Origin: Novosphingobium sp. PhB165
GTDB lineage: Bacteria > Pseudomonadota > Alphaproteobacteria > Sphingomonadales > Sphingomonadaceae
Assembly: GCF_004341845.1 (NCBI RefSeq)
Contig: NZ_SLVB01000001.1
Location: 620,001-684,000, forward strand
DNA length: 64,000 nucleotides
Reading direction: 5' to 3'
A program made the translations under genes and the position numbers. A model generated the notes under the pieces. The model saw only the letters and a list, made by a program, of their open reading frames with translations. It was not told the origin of the DNA and made no database searches. The first letter of the stretch is position 1. Every line of letters starts with the position of its first letter. Shown here one piece after another: positions 38,933-49,211 of this stretch.

Positions 38933-39425
38933 TGTCGCCGTCCTTTGCTGCGCCCTTGGTGGCGCCTTGCCCGGCCACATCGCGTACGGTGCCGGCGAAT
39001 GCCTCGAAATCGCGCGCTTCGTTGAACGCGCGGTAGACCGAGGCGAAGCGGATGTAAGCGACCGAATCGAGCTGGCGCAGGCCCTCCATCACCATCTCGC
39101 CGATCTCGCGCGAGGGGACTTCGGATTCGCCCAGGGTTTCGACCTGACGCTGAACGCCGGAGACAAGCTGGTCGATCTTCTCGCGCTCGATCCCGCGCTT
39201 GCGGCAGGCGAGGGTGACCGATTGCTCGATCTTGGCCCGGTCGAACGGCTCGCGGGCATCGTCGCTCTTCACCACGGTGATTTCGCGAAGCTGGACGCGT
39301 TCGAACGTGGTGAAGCGCGCGCCGCAGCTGGAACACTGGCGGCGGCGGCGGATCGACGTGTTGTCCTCGGTCGGGCGACTGTCCTTGACCTGGGAATCAT
39401 CGTGGGCGCAGAAAGGACAGCGCAT
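38925..39425 (-). CDS. nrdR: Transcriptional repressor NrdR
   Basis: 166 residues. NrdR senses ATP/dATP and represses ribonucleotide reductase genes. The zinc ribbon is [17 protein letters not shown] with the second pair in [12 protein letters not shown]; the ATP-cone follows ([24 protein letters not shown]). The last 20 residues after RDFEAF are extra relative to most NrdR proteins. glyA-nrdR neighbourhood is conserved in alphaproteobacteria. Confidence 0.96.
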   Translation of the reverse strand: MRCPFCAHDDSQVKDSRPTEDNTSIRRRRQCSSCGARFTTFERVQLREITVVKSDDAREPFDRAKIEQSVTLACRKRGIEREKIDQLVSGVQRQVETLGESEVPSREIGEMVMEGLRQLDSVAYIRFASVYRAFNEARDFEAFAGTVRDVAGQGATKGAAKDGDNG

Positions 39426-39458
39426 TCAGTCAGTTACTTTCAATTTCCAAGGATGGCC

Positions 39459-39683
39459 TCAGGGCCGCACGCGCTTGTAGAACTGGTATCCGGCGCCGAC
39501 CGCAAGGCCGAGCGGGATCGAGACAAACGGCAGCACGGCACCGGCGACCGCCCCCGCCGCGCCCCAGAGCAACACGGGCTTGGTAGACGGATGGTCGAGG
39601 CCATCCTGCAACATTCCGGCAAGCTCGTGGCGAGCGTCCGAGATGAAATCACCGGTGTCGTTGGGGCGTTCGGGGTCGGTCAT
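39459..39683 (-). CDS. Small membrane protein of unknown function
   Basis: 74 residues between glyA and nrdR on the same strand, 18 bases after the glyA stop. A charged N-terminal half (DPERPNDTGDFISDARHE) is followed by one hydrophobic hairpin-like segment (LLWGAAGAVAGAVLPFV, then IPLGLAVGAGYQF) and a basic end, KRVRP. The Gly/Ala pattern suits two short helices in the inner membrane. No family recognised; operon position supports a real gene. Confidence 0.7.
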   Translation of the reverse strand: MTDPERPNDTGDFISDARHELAGMLQDGLDHPSTKPVLLWGAAGAVAGAVLPFVSIPLGLAVGAGYQFYKRVRP

Positions 39684-39701
39684 GGCACTGGGGCTCCTGG
39701 A

Positions 39702-41000
39702 TCAGTCCTCGTAGATCGGGAAACGATCGCACAGCGCTTCAACGCGCGCGCGCACGTTCTGCTCCACCTGAGCGTCGCCTGCTTCGCCGCACTTGGCAAG
39801 GCCGTCGAGCACGTCGGCGACCATGTTGCCGATTTCGCGGAATTCAGCCGGGCCGAAACCGCGGGTGGTGCCGGCGGGCGAGCCCACGCGGATGCCGCTG
39901 GTCTTCATCGGCGGCAGCGGATCGAAGGGGATGCCGTTCTTGTTGCAGGTGATGCCCGCACGTTCCAGCGCCTCGTCAGCGTCCTTGCCCGTCACGCCCA
40001 GCGGCGAGAGGTCGATCAGCGCGAGGTGGGTGTCGGTGCCGCCCGAAACGATCGCGGCGCCGCGCTCCTTGAGCGTGTCGGCGAGGACCTTGGCGTTCTC
40101 GATCACGCGCGCGGCGTAGTCCTTGAACTCGGGACGCAGCGCTTCGCCGAAGGCGACGGCCTTGGCGGCGACGACGTGCATCAGCGGACCGCCCTGAAGG
40201 CCAGGGAACACCGCCGAGTTGATCTTCTTGGCCAGCGCCTCGTCATTGGTGAGGATCATGCCGCCACGGGGGCCGCGTAGCGTCTTGTGCGTGGTGGTGG
40301 TGGCGATGTGCGCGTGCGGGAAGGGCGAGGGGTGGAGCCCTGCAGCCACGAGGCCGGCGAAGTGCGCCATGTCGACCTGGAACAGCGCGCCCACGGCGTC
40401 GGCGATTTCGCGCATGCGCTTGAAGTCGATCACGCGCGGATAGGCGGAGCCGCCGGCGATGATCAGCTTGGGCTGGTGCTCCTTGGCAAGGGCCTCGACC
40501 TCATCGTAGTCGATCAGGTGGGTGTCCTTGGTCACACCGTACTGCACGGCCTTGAACCACTTGCCCGAAAGCGCGGCGCGGGCGCCGTGCGTGAGGTGGC
40601 CGCCGGCATCGAGGCTCATGCCCATGATGGTGTCGCCGGGCTTCACGGTGGCGAGCAGCACGGCACCGTTGGCCTGCGCGCCCGAGTGGGGCTGCACATT
40701 GGCGAAGCCGCAGTCGAACAGCTGCTTGGCGCGTTCGATGGCCAGCGTTTCGACTTCGTCCGAAGGCTCGCAGCCCTGGTAGTAGCGCTTGCCCGGATAG
40801 CCTTCGGCGTACTTGTTGGTCAGCACCGAACCCTGCGCTTCGAGCACGGCCTTGGAGACGATGTTCTCCGAGGCGATCAGCTCGATCTGCTTGCGTTCGC
40901 GCTTGAGTTCGTGGCCGATGGCCTTGGCGACGGCGGGGTCGCTCTGGGCCACGCTGTCAGTGAAGAAGCCCGGGGAACGGATGGCGGTTTCGACGGTCAT
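39702..41000 (-). CDS. glyA: Serine hydroxymethyltransferase
   Basis: 432 residues. PLP enzyme that turns serine into glycine and loads tetrahydrofolate with a one-carbon unit. Family blocks: [46 protein letters not shown] and the PLP lysine in [15 protein letters not shown] near residue 235. rpiB lies 15 bases upstream; no riboswitch fits in that gap. Confidence 0.97.
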   Translation of the reverse strand: MTVETAIRSPGFFTDSVAQSDPAVAKAIGHELKRERKQIELIASENIVSKAVLEAQGSVLTNKYAEGYPGKRYYQGCEPSDEVETLAIERAKQLFDCGFANVQPHSGAQANGAVLLATVKPGDTIMGMSLDAGGHLTHGARAALSGKWFKAVQYGVTKDTHLIDYDEVEALAKEHQPKLIIAGGSAYPRVIDFKRMREIADAVGALFQVDMAHFAGLVAAGLHPSPFPHAHIATTTTHKTLRGPRGGMILTNDEALAKKINSAVFPGLQGGPLMHVVAAKAVAFGEALRPEFKDYAARVIENAKVLADTLKERGAAIVSGGTDTHLALIDLSPLGVTGKDADEALERAGITCNKNGIPFDPLPPMKTSGIRVGSPAGTTRGFGPAEFREIGNMVADVLDGLAKCGEAGDAQVEQNVRARVEALCDRFPIYED

Positions 41001-41015
41001 GTTCTGAAAGCCCCT

Positions 41016-41453
41016 TCAGAAGGACGGATTGGAAAGCTTTTCGACGCGGCCCGCGTGGCGTCCGCCACCGAACTCGGTCGAGAGGAATGCGTCGAGGCAG
41101 GCCTTGGCCATGTCGATGCCGGTCAGGCGGGCGCCCATGGCGATGACATTGGCGTCGTTGTGCTCACGCGCGAGCGCGGCCGAGAGCGGCTCGGAAACGA
41201 GCGCGCAGCGGCAGGCCGGATCGCGGTTCACGGCGATCGAAATGCCGATGCCGGAGCCGCAAAGAGCGACGCCGAACTGGGCAATGCCGTCTGCGACGAC
41301 CGAAGCCAGCTTGTAGCCGTAGTCGGGGTAATCGACACGGTCGGCGGTTTCGGGGCCGAGATCGGCAACTTCGTGGCCGAGTTCGATGAGGTATTCGCGC
41401 AGTTCGGCCTTGAGGTCGACGGCGGCGTGGTCAGATGCAATCGCAATGCGCAT
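41016..41453 (-). CDS. rpiB: Ribose-5-phosphate isomerase B
   Basis: 145 residues from the ATG at 41453; the open frame upstream is not family-like. It interconverts ribose 5-phosphate and ribulose 5-phosphate. IASDHAAVDLKAELREYL, the active-site Cys in VALCGSGIGISIAVNR and HNDANVIAMGAR are the LacA/RpiB signatures. First gene of the rpiB-glyA-nrdR-trmJ minus-strand group. Confidence 0.94.
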   Translation of the reverse strand: MRIAIASDHAAVDLKAELREYLIELGHEVADLGPETADRVDYPDYGYKLASVVADGIAQFGVALCGSGIGISIAVNRDPACRCALVSEPLSAALAREHNDANVIAMGARLTGIDMAKACLDAFLSTEFGGGRHAGRVEKLSNPSF

Positions 41454-41613
41454 GGGAGCGGTGTGCCTGTCCTGATGCGGGGATTCGTTTGCGCATCCCC
41501 TTAGTCGTGACTTCGTCGCAATGCCACCATTGTCCGCCCCATGGGGGCGCAATTAACGGGAATGGGCATAATAGCGCCGATTTACAGTGCCGAAAGCCTC
41601 TTGTCCGGCGCGA

Positions 41614-41642
41614 TTGACAGGGGTGGCGGCGGGAAGGATGTT
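41614..41642 (+). promoter_or_regulatory. Candidate promoter of the membrane M28 peptidase
   Basis: A perfect TTGACA at 41614-41619, a 17-base spacer and GATGTT at 41637-41642. The predicted transcript start near 41649 supports the GTG at 41668 as start and excludes the upstream ATG at 41638. Confidence 0.5.
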
Positions 41643-41667
41643 CTCCGTTTCTCGAAAGGGGTTAGCG

Positions 41668-43359
41668 GTGAAGTCGGCAAAGCCATTTGTTCTTGCGCTC
41701 CTTCTTGCCGTGATCCTGGCCGTGTTGGGGACGACACCGCCGCGCTCGGCATCTGTCAGCGCGCCTGCCGATGCGTTTTCCGCCGGACGGGCGATGACGG
41801 ACATTACCCGCATTGCCCGCGCGCCGCATCCCAGTGGGTCGCCGGAGCATGCGGCTCTGCGCGGCTATCTGATGAACCGGCTCGGTGCCTTCGGCATGAC
41901 CGTACGCACGCAGCAGGCCCTGTTTCCGGCAGACGTGCGCGACCAGCTGAACCGGCGCAGCGGCGAAAATCGGGCGGAAATCCCGCTCGTCAACATCGTG
42001 GCCGTGCTGCCCGGCAAGGATCGCGATCTGCCGGCGGTGGCGCTGATGGCGCATTACGATAGCGTCTGGGGCTCGCCTGCCGCAGCCGACGACGGGGCGG
42101 GCGTTGCCTCGATACTGGAAACCGTGCGGGCGCTTGCACAGGATCGCGAACGTCGCCGCGACGTGATGGTGATCCTCACCGATGGCGAGGAAGCGAACCT
42201 CAATGGCGCGAGGCTGTTCTTCGGTCAGGCGCCGGAAGCGCGGCAGATCGGCGCAATCATCAATCTTGAGACGCGCGGAGGCGGGGGCAAGGCCAACCTG
42301 TTCCAGACTTCGGCCATGAATGGCGATGTGGCGCGGCTCTGGGCCTCGTCCGTGCCGCACCCGGCGGGAACGTCGCTGGCGACCTTCATTTACAGCGTGC
42401 TGCCCAACGACACTGACCTCACCGTGGCACTGCCGCATGGCTATCCGGCGTGGAACTTCGCGTTCATCGGCAGGCCGGCGTTCTATCATTCACCGCTGGC
42501 GACCGCCGCCAATCTCGATCAGGGCTCGCTCCAGCAGATGGGCGAACAAGCGCTGGAGCTGGCGCGGGCGATGGCCAATGCGCCGGAACTGCCCGGCAAG
42601 TCACCCGACATCGTGTTCTTCGACGTGTTCGGACTTTTCGCGGTGCACTACGCGGCCTGGTGGGGGTGGGTGATGCTGGCGGTTGGTTTCGCCGGCTATG
42701 CGGTGCATGCCCTCCGGCGTTTCGAGGGGCGGGCGTTCGTGGGCGGGCTGGGGCGCATGCTCGGGCTCGTCATCGTGACCGGTGCTGCGCTTTACTTGCT
42801 CAACCTGCTGTCGGGCGCGGATGGGCCGGTGAACTATTATGACCGGCTCGCGGCGATCCCCCGCCTCCAGATCATGACCTTCTGCACCAGCCTTGCCGCG
42901 GCGCTGCTGGTGGCTGGCCGGAAGCCGGACAGGCCCGCCGGAGAGGCTGGTCTCGTCCTGCCACTGTGGCTGGCCGGCGCGGCGTTCCAGATTTTCGCGC
43001 CGACGGCCGCCTATGTGCTGACGATACCGCTGTTGCTGGGCGGCGTTGTCGCTCTGCTGCGAGCGTTCGAGTTCGGCAGCGTGGTTCGTACGGCCGAAAT
43101 GATCGTGGCGGGCGTGGTCACGGGCTATATGCTGATGCTCGGCTATTTGCTGATGCAGGCGGTGGGTCCGACCATGCCGATGGTGGCAGTACTGCCGCTC
43201 GCGGTCACCGTTTGCGCGCTGGTGCCGCTGCGTGGGCCGGTTTCGCTGAGGGGGTCGCAGGTATTGACCGTTCTCCTCCTGCTGGCGGCGGTGGGTGTTG
43301 CGCTCTGGGTTCGGCTTGACGCCCCGGCGCTGAGCATCGCGGTCTACGCGCCGAGGTAA
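41668..43359 (+). CDS. Membrane M28 family metallopeptidase with C-terminal transmembrane domain
   Basis: 563 residues from the GTG at 41668, with GAAAGGGG six bases upstream. A first helix (PFVLALLLAVILAVLG) anchors the protein. The M28 core follows: HPSGSPEHAALRGYL, ALMAHYDSVWGSPAAADDGAGVA with His and bridging Asp, ILTDGEEANLNGARLF with the catalytic Glu pair, INLETRGGGG, and a late FYHSP His. From about residue 330 there are seven or eight transmembrane helices. The same layout (M28 lumenal domain plus polytopic C-terminus) is found in ERMP1/Fxna-type proteins. The natural substrate is unknown. Confidence 0.85.
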   Translation: MKSAKPFVLALLLAVILAVLGTTPPRSASVSAPADAFSAGRAMTDITRIARAPHPSGSPEHAALRGYLMNRLGAFGMTVRTQQALFPADVRDQLNRRSGENRAEIPLVNIVAVLPGKDRDLPAVALMAHYDSVWGSPAAADDGAGVASILETVRALAQDRERRRDVMVILTDGEEANLNGARLFFGQAPEARQIGAIINLETRGGGGKANLFQTSAMNGDVARLWASSVPHPAGTSLATFIYSVLPNDTDLTVALPHGYPAWNFAFIGRPAFYHSPLATAANLDQGSLQQMGEQALELARAMANAPELPGKSPDIVFFDVFGLFAVHYAAWWGWVMLAVGFAGYAVHALRRFEGRAFVGGLGRMLGLVIVTGAALYLLNLLSGADGPVNYYDRLAAIPRLQIMTFCTSLAAALLVAGRKPDRPAGEAGLVLPLWLAGAAFQIFAPTAAYVLTIPLLLGGVVALLRAFEFGSVVRTAEMIVAGVVTGYMLMLGYLLMQAVGPTMPMVAVLPLAVTVCALVPLRGPVSLRGSQVLTVLLLLAAVGVALWVRLDAPALSIAVYAPR

Positions 43360-43381
43360 GAAAACCCGCGCAGGCAAAGAA

Positions 43382-43411
43382 AAACGCCCGCAACCGGAGT
43401 TGCGGGCGTTT
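43382..43411. terminator. Bidirectional terminator between M28 peptidase and rpoD
   Basis: A 13-bp stem AAACGCCCGCAAC/GTTGCGGGCGTTT with a four-base loop lies between convergent genes, with T-runs in both directions (GTTTCTG on plus, TTTTTCTTTG on minus). Confidence 0.88.
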
Positions 43412-43434
43412 CTGAAGTGTCCGGCTTTCGACCG

Positions 43435-45450
43435 TTACTGGTCGAGGAACGAGCGCATCTTGCGGCTGCGGCTCGGGTGCTTGAGCTTGCGTAGCGCCTT
43501 GGCCTCGATTTGGCGGATACGTTCGCGGGTGACCGAGAACTGCTGGCCCACTTCCTCAAGCGTATGGTCGGTGTTCATGCCGATGCCGAAGCGCATGCGC
43601 AGCACGCGCTCTTCACGCGGTGTGAGCGAGGCAAGGACGCGGGTGACCGTTTCCTTGAGGTTCGCCTGAATCGCTGCGTCGACCGGGATGATCGCGTTCT
43701 TGTCCTCGATGAAGTCGCCCAGGTGCGAATCTTCCTCGTCGCCGATCGGCGTTTCGAGGGAGATCGGCTCCTTGGCGATCTTCATCACCTTGCGCACCTT
43801 CTCGAGCGGCATCGAAAGACGCTCGGCCATTTCTTCCGGCGTGGGCTCACGGCCCTGCTCGTGAAGGAACTGGCGGCTGGTGCGGACCAGCTTGTTGATC
43901 GTTTCGATCATGTGAACCGGGATACGGATCGTGCGCGCCTGATCCGCGATCGAGCGCGTGATCGCCTGCCGGATCCACCAGGTGGCATAAGTCGAGAACT
44001 TGTAGCCGCGGCGGTACTCGAACTTGTCGACCGCCTTCATCAGGCCGATGTTGCCTTCCTGAATGAGGTCCAGGAACTGCAGGCCGCGGTTCGTGTACTT
44101 CTTGGCGATCGAGATCACCAGGCGCAGGTTCGCCTCGACCATTTCCTTCTTGGCGATGCGCGCCTCGCGCTCGCCCTTCTGGACCATGTTGACGATGCGG
44201 CGGAACTCGGGAAGCGCCATGCCGGTGGCGGCGGCGATGTCAGAGACTTCCGCGCGGATGCGCTCGACCGGATCGGCTTCAGCTTCGGCGAAGGCGGCCC
44301 ACTTCTTGTCCTTCTTGGACATGTCCGACAGCCACGCGTCGTCCAACTCGCGACCCACGTAGGTCTCAAGGAAGTCCGCGCGCTTCACCTTGTGGCGCTC
44401 GGCCAGACGCAGCATCTGGCCGCCAAGGGCGGTCAGGCGGCGGTTGAAGGCGTAGAGGTTGTCGACGAGGTATTCGATCTTCGTCGCGTGGAACTTCACC
44501 GATTCGACTTGCGCGGTCAGTTCCTCGCGCAGCGACTGGTACTGTTCTTCCTTGGCGGCCGGGAAGTCGATGCCCAGCGCCAGCGCGTCGAGACGCTCGG
44601 ACTGGAGGCGTTCGAAGGCCCGGAACAGCTCGGTGATGAGGATGAACTTTTCAAGCGCTTCCGGCTTGAGGGCCGCTTCCATCTGCGCGAGGCTGAGGGT
44701 GTTGTCTTCCTCCTCCTCTTCAACCGGACGCTTGGCACGGGGCTCGCCGTCCTCGTCCAGTTCGTCGACGGTTTCCTCTTCCTCGGCTTCGTCGTCCTCC
44801 TTGAAGGAGGGGCCGGCGGTCTTTTCGCTGATCTCGCCGTCGTCATCGCCTTCACCGTCTTCGGACAGGCTTTCGGGCGCAGGCTCCTTCGAGAGCATGG
44901 CGTCGAGATCGAGGATCTCGCGCAGCTGCATCTCGCCGTTGTTGAGGGCTTCGGACCACTGGATGATGGCGTGGAAAGTAATCGGGCTCTCGCAGAGGCC
45001 CAGGATCATCATGTCGCGGCCGGCTTCGATCCGCTTGGCGATGGCGATTTCGCCCTCGCGGCTGAGCAGTTCGACCGCGCCCATTTCGCGCAAGTACATG
45101 CGCACTGGATCGTCGGTGCGCTCGACCGTTTCTTTCTTCTTGGCGTCGACCACCATGCGCGGCGAAATCTCGTCGCCATCGGCCTCTTCCGACTCGCGGT
45201 CGTCGTCCTGGCTATTGTCGGCGTCTTCGTCACTCTCGACGATATTGACGCCCATTTCCGAGATCGCGGCCATAATGTCCTCGATCTGGTCGGTGGACAT
45301 CTGGTCCTGCGGGAGGGCCTCGTTCAGCTCGTCAACGGTGATGACACCCCGGCGCTTGGCGCGGGCGATCAGCTTCTTGATCGAGGCCTCGTTGAGGTCG
45401 ATCAGCGGCGCATCGTCGTTGGTATCGCCGGTGTTGTCGTTTTTGCTCAT
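43435..45450 (-). CDS. rpoD: RNA polymerase primary sigma factor RpoD (sigma-70)
   Basis: 671 residues. Region 1.1 is at the N-terminus ([23 protein letters not shown]). Region 1.2 is near [30 protein letters not shown], then comes a long acidic non-conserved insert. Regions 2-4 are complete: [33 protein letters not shown] (2.3/2.4), and [25 protein letters not shown] (4.2) that binds the -35 box. Downstream of dnaG on the same strand; a strong terminator follows. Confidence 0.98.
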   Translation of the reverse strand: MSKNDNTGDTNDDAPLIDLNEASIKKLIARAKRRGVITVDELNEALPQDQMSTDQIEDIMAAISEMGVNIVESDEDADNSQDDDRESEEADGDEISPRMVVDAKKKETVERTDDPVRMYLREMGAVELLSREGEIAIAKRIEAGRDMMILGLCESPITFHAIIQWSEALNNGEMQLREILDLDAMLSKEPAPESLSEDGEGDDDGEISEKTAGPSFKEDDEAEEEETVDELDEDGEPRAKRPVEEEEEDNTLSLAQMEAALKPEALEKFILITELFRAFERLQSERLDALALGIDFPAAKEEQYQSLREELTAQVESVKFHATKIEYLVDNLYAFNRRLTALGGQMLRLAERHKVKRADFLETYVGRELDDAWLSDMSKKDKKWAAFAEAEADPVERIRAEVSDIAAATGMALPEFRRIVNMVQKGEREARIAKKEMVEANLRLVISIAKKYTNRGLQFLDLIQEGNIGLMKAVDKFEYRRGYKFSTYATWWIRQAITRSIADQARTIRIPVHMIETINKLVRTSRQFLHEQGREPTPEEMAERLSMPLEKVRKVMKIAKEPISLETPIGDEEDSHLGDFIEDKNAIIPVDAAIQANLKETVTRVLASLTPREERVLRMRFGIGMNTDHTLEEVGQQFSVTRERIRQIEAKALRKLKHPSRSRKMRSFLDQ

Positions 45451-45493
45451 CTATCCGCCGTTTTCCCCGTGCCTACGCCCTGATTCTAAACAA

Positions 45494-47404
45494 TCATGAC
45501 GAAGCCGCCTGCCTAGTAGCCATTTGCCTTAGGCGACTATCGAATTCCAGCTTTCTCTTGAGAAGACGTTGCTGTTCGGCAAAAGCCTCATCCGATAGTT
45601 CGCTTTCGAAGCGGGATGTTGCCTGCGCCAAAGCCGCTTCCAGTACCGGACGCTCCACCAAGAGATCGACGGCCTGCACAAGATCCTCTGCCGCCTGATC
45701 CGCGCTTGCGTCAGGATTCAAGAACCCGAAGCGCAATCCGGAGTATTCTGCGGTGCCGGGGATCTCCAGGCCACTGTTCGACAATATGGTGGCAAGAGCC
45801 TCGCTTACAAGCGGTTCCTTCGCATGATGGTTCACGTCGTAGCAATCGAGCAGCAAGGAAAAGCGCGGATCGAGGCCGGGGGTGCGGGCCAACGCTTCGG
45901 CATGGCGCGCGATCTGGTCGGGCCATCGGATCAGCCCGGCCAGCACGGCGGCGGAAAGCCCGTCCCGCGCGCCGCCCGAGGCGGCCTTGCGCAGGCGTTC
46001 AAGCGATTCGGGATCCGATTCGGGCAGGGGGCTCCAGCGGCCTTTCTGGAAGTTGCCCCGCCCACCGCCGCCGCCACGCTGGTTCCATTGGCCGGGGCGG
46101 GACTGGCCGCGATCCCCTTGTTGCCAGCGGCTTTCGCGCTTGGGAAAGGCGAACTCCGAATAGCGGTCCTGAAGCTCGCGGCGATAGAGGCTGGCGATAT
46201 CCGGATGCTGGATCGCGTCGACATGCTCCATCAGGCGGGCCTTCAACCCGGCCTTGTCCTCAGGCGTCGTGAGCGGCTGGGCATCGCGTTCGACTTCCCA
46301 GAGCACGTCGACAAGGCTTTTCGCGGTGCCGAGGATGTCCTCCATGGCCCGCGCGCCCTTGGCCTTGATGAGGTCGTCGGGGTCCATCCCTTCCGGCAGG
46401 CGCACGATTCGCAGGGAGTGGGCAGGGCGCAGCAGCGGAAGTGCCCGCGTGACCGCACGCATGGCCGCGCGCTGACCGGCGGCGTCACCATCGAAGCAGA
46501 GGACCGGCATTTCGACATGACGCCACAGCATCTCGATCTGATGCTCGGTCAGTGCGGTGCCGAGCGGGGCGACGCATTCGCCGATTCCCGCCGCCGCCAT
46601 GGCGACAACGTCCATGTAGCCTTCGACCACCACCATCCGGCCCGACTGGCGCGCGGCGGGCGCGGCGCGGTGCAGATTGTAGAGCGTGCGGCCCTTGTCG
46701 AACAGCGGCGTATCCGGAGAATTCAGATACTTGGGGGCCTCAGTTTTCTCCTTTGTGAGGATACGGCCGCCAAAGGCGATGACCCGGCCGCGCGCATCCT
46801 CGATCGGTAGCATGAGGCGGCCGCGAAAGCGGTCGTAGGGATCGCGATTCTCGACCTCGATCCTCAGGCCCGCCTCGATCAGCATGGCCTCAGGGAACTT
46901 GCCGAGCGCTTCCTTCATCGCCTGCCGCCCCTCCGGCGCGTAGCCGAAGCCGAAGCGCTGGAGGGTGTGGGCGTCGAATCCGCGCGTTGCGAGATAGCCG
47001 CGCGCCGCTTCGCCGCCGGGCGAGGATAGGTTGCTCACGAACCATGCTTGCGCATCGGCCATGACATCGTGAAGCGTATCGCGCTTTTCCGCCGCCTTGG
47101 CCGCGCGCGGATCGGGGGCAGGGACATCCATCCCTGCTTCGGCTGCCAGTTCCTTGACCGCATCCATGAAGGACAGGCCTTGATGGTCGGTCATCCAGCG
47201 GATCGCATCTCCATGTGCGCCGCAGCCAAAGCAGTGATAGAAGCCCTTTTCATCGTTGACGGTGAAGCTGGGAGACTTCTCGTTGTGGAACGGGCAGCAG
47301 GCCTTGAACTCGCGCCCCGCCTTCTGGAGGCGGGTGGAGCGACCAATCAGCGCCGACAGCGTGGTGCGGGCGCGAAGCTGGTCAAGCCATTGAGGGGTAA
47401 GCAC
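45494..47404 (-). CDS. dnaG: DNA primase
   Basis: 636 residues. It makes RNA primers for replication. The zinc-binding domain is CCPFHNEKSPSFTVNDEKGFYHCFGCGAHGD (residues about 36-66). The polymerase core follows, with the TOPRIM Glu in VVEGYMDVVAMAA near 265 and FDGDAAGQRAA near 308. The linker before the C-terminal helicase-binding domain is Gly/Arg-rich (RGGGGGRGNF). Its place before rpoD matches the macromolecular synthesis operon; yqeY takes the place of rpsU. Confidence 0.96.
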   Translation of the reverse strand: MLTPQWLDQLRARTTLSALIGRSTRLQKAGREFKACCPFHNEKSPSFTVNDEKGFYHCFGCGAHGDAIRWMTDHQGLSFMDAVKELAAEAGMDVPAPDPRAAKAAEKRDTLHDVMADAQAWFVSNLSSPGGEAARGYLATRGFDAHTLQRFGFGYAPEGRQAMKEALGKFPEAMLIEAGLRIEVENRDPYDRFRGRLMLPIEDARGRVIAFGGRILTKEKTEAPKYLNSPDTPLFDKGRTLYNLHRAAPAARQSGRMVVVEGYMDVVAMAAAGIGECVAPLGTALTEHQIEMLWRHVEMPVLCFDGDAAGQRAAMRAVTRALPLLRPAHSLRIVRLPEGMDPDDLIKAKGARAMEDILGTAKSLVDVLWEVERDAQPLTTPEDKAGLKARLMEHVDAIQHPDIASLYRRELQDRYSEFAFPKRESRWQQGDRGQSRPGQWNQRGGGGGRGNFQKGRWSPLPESDPESLERLRKAASGGARDGLSAAVLAGLIRWPDQIARHAEALARTPGLDPRFSLLLDCYDVNHHAKEPLVSEALATILSNSGLEIPGTAEYSGLRFGFLNPDASADQAAEDLVQAVDLLVERPVLEAALAQATSRFESELSDEAFAEQQRLLKRKLEFDSRLRQMATRQAASS

Positions 47405-47428
47405 GGTCCTGCCGCCGTTCCGTCAGGT

Positions 47429-47881
47429 TCAGGCCAGCGCCGCCTTCACCCAGCCCGAGGCCTTGCCCATGTCGAGCTCGGCGCCGTGGCGCGCCTTCAG
47501 CGCGGCGACGACCTTGCCCATGTCCTTCATGCTCTCGGCACCGACTTCGACCTTGATGGCCTCGATAATGGCCTTGGTCTCTTCCTCGGACAGCTGCGCG
47601 GGCAGGAAGGTTTCGATGACTTCCAGTTCGGCTTTCTCTTCGGCGGCCTTTTCGGGACGGCCACCTTCCTCGAAGAGCTGGATCGATTCGCGGCGCTGCT
47701 TCACCATCTTCTGGAGCACGTCGATCACCATGGCATCGTCGTCCGGCAGAGAATCGGCCGTGCGCAGTTCGATGTCGCGGTCCTTGATCTTGGCAAGGAT
47801 GAGTCGGACTGCGGCCAGGCGCGGCTTGTCGCCGGCTTTCATCGCAGTGATCTGGGCGGCCTTGATCGAATCACGAAGCAT
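47429..47881 (-). CDS. GatB/YqeY domain protein
   Basis: 150 residues. The fold is the tRNA-binding-like tail domain of GatB: LRDSIKAAQITAMKAGDKPRLAAVRLILAKIKDRDIE at the start, and LPAQLSEEETKAIIEAI with MGKVVAALKARHGAELDMGKAS later. Exact function of the free-standing form is not settled. It starts the yqeY-dnaG-rpoD group, 24 bases before dnaG. Confidence 0.9.
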   Translation of the reverse strand: MLRDSIKAAQITAMKAGDKPRLAAVRLILAKIKDRDIELRTADSLPDDDAMVIDVLQKMVKQRRESIQLFEEGGRPEKAAEEKAELEVIETFLPAQLSEEETKAIIEAIKVEVGAESMKDMGKVVAALKARHGAELDMGKASGWVKAALA

Positions 47882-47965
47882 TGGTTTCCTGCTGTTCTGA
47901 TAGGTTTGGGGAATTGTCGTGGCGCAAAAGTAGCAAGCCGCGCGCCAAATTGCACCTCTCGCGCC

Positions 47966-47994
47966 TTGACGCGGTGCACAACCCTGTCTAGCGG
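47966..47994 (+). promoter_or_regulatory. Candidate promoter of carA
   Basis: TTGACG (47966-47971), a 17-base spacer and TAGCGG (47989-47994) form a sigma-70-like promoter about 50 bases before the carA ATG. Confidence 0.5.
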
Positions 47995-48044
47995 GCGGGC
48001 CTTAGCACACATAGTCAGAAACGCCGTAAACGGAGCGACCCACC

Positions 48045-49211
48045 ATGGCCGACGCCGCATATACGCTTGCGCCCAAACCTGAAGGGGCGACAGGCGTTCT
48101 CGTCCTGAGCGATGGACACGTGGTCTGGGGCCGCGGCTTTGGAGCCGTCGGCGAAGCAGTCGGCGAAGTCTGCTTCAACACCGCGATGACCGGATATCAG
48201 GAAGTGATGACTGATCCGTCCTACGCGGGCCAGATCGTCACTTTCACTTTCCCCCACATCGGCAACGTCGGTGTCAACGACGAGGATCTCGAATCCAAGG
48301 TCGATGGCGCTGTCGGCTGCGTCGTCCGCGAGGACGTGACGCTGCCTTCGAACTTCCGCTCTGCCGGTGAGTTCGGCGATTGGCTTGCCGCCAAGGGCAA
48401 GGTCGGTCTCGCCGGGGTCGATACCCGCGCGCTGACCCGCCGCATCCGCCTGCAGGGCGCGCCCAATGCGGTGATCGCCCATAACCCGGAAGGCGAATTC
48501 GACATTCCCGCGCTGATCAAGCGTGCGCAGGAATGGCCGGGCCTTGAAGGCATGGACCTTGCCAAGATCGTCAGCCGCGAAATCCAGGAGGGCTGGGAAG
48601 GCTCGACCTGGGAACTCGGCCAGGGCTTCGGTAACGGCGAGGGCGATGCGCGCCCGCATGTGGTCGCCATCGACTACGGCGCCAAGGACAACATCTTCCG
48701 CAATCTGGTGAAGGCCGGTGCGCGCGTGACGGTGGTTCCCGCCGAAACGTCGCTCGACGCGATCCTCGCGCTGGAGCCGGCGGGCGTGTTCCTCTCGAAT
48801 GGTCCGGGCGATCCGGCGGCGACCGGCGAATATGCCGTGCCCGTCATCAAGTCGCTGCTCGACCGTGACGTGCCGATCTTCGGTATCTGCCTCGGTCACC
48901 AGATGCTCGGCATCGCAGCCGGCGCCAAGACCTCGAAGATGCACCAGGGCCATCGCGGCGCAAACCACCCGGTGAAGCGCCTGGACGACTCCGTCGTCGA
49001 GATCACCTCGATGAACCACGGTTTCGCGGTTGATAACCAGTCGCTGCCCGAGAACGTCGAAGAGACGCACGTCTCGCTGTTCGACGGTTCGAACTGCGGC
49101 ATTGCGATCAAGGGCAAGAAGGCCTTCGGTGTGCAGTATCACCCCGAAGCCAGCCCCGGACCGCAGGACAGCTTCTATCTCTTCGAAAAGTTCGTGGGGA
49201 TGCTGGCCTGA
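48045..49211 (+). CDS. carA: Carbamoyl-phosphate synthase small subunit
   Basis: 388 residues. Releases ammonia from glutamine for CarB. An N-terminal CarA domain (VCFNTAMTGYQEVMTDPSYAGQIVTFTFPHIGN) is followed by the class I glutaminase: nucleophile Cys in VPIFGICLGHQMLG at residue 282, and the His/Glu pair in AFGVQYHPEASPGP. Its TGA shares a base with the ATG of the next small ORF. Confidence 0.97.
   Translation: MADAAYTLAPKPEGATGVLVLSDGHVVWGRGFGAVGEAVGEVCFNTAMTGYQEVMTDPSYAGQIVTFTFPHIGNVGVNDEDLESKVDGAVGCVVREDVTLPSNFRSAGEFGDWLAAKGKVGLAGVDTRALTRRIRLQGAPNAVIAHNPEGEFDIPALIKRAQEWPGLEGMDLAKIVSREIQEGWEGSTWELGQGFGNGEGDARPHVVAIDYGAKDNIFRNLVKAGARVTVVPAETSLDAILALEPAGVFLSNGPGDPAATGEYAVPVIKSLLDRDVPIFGICLGHQMLGIAAGAKTSKMHQGHRGANHPVKRLDDSVVEITSMNHGFAVDNQSLPENVEETHVSLFDGSNCGIAIKGKKAFGVQYHPEASPGPQDSFYLFEKFVGMLA

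Noticed and set aside
41001..41015. Glycine or SAM/THF-type riboswitch before glyA
   Set aside because: Only 15 bases separate rpiB and glyA.
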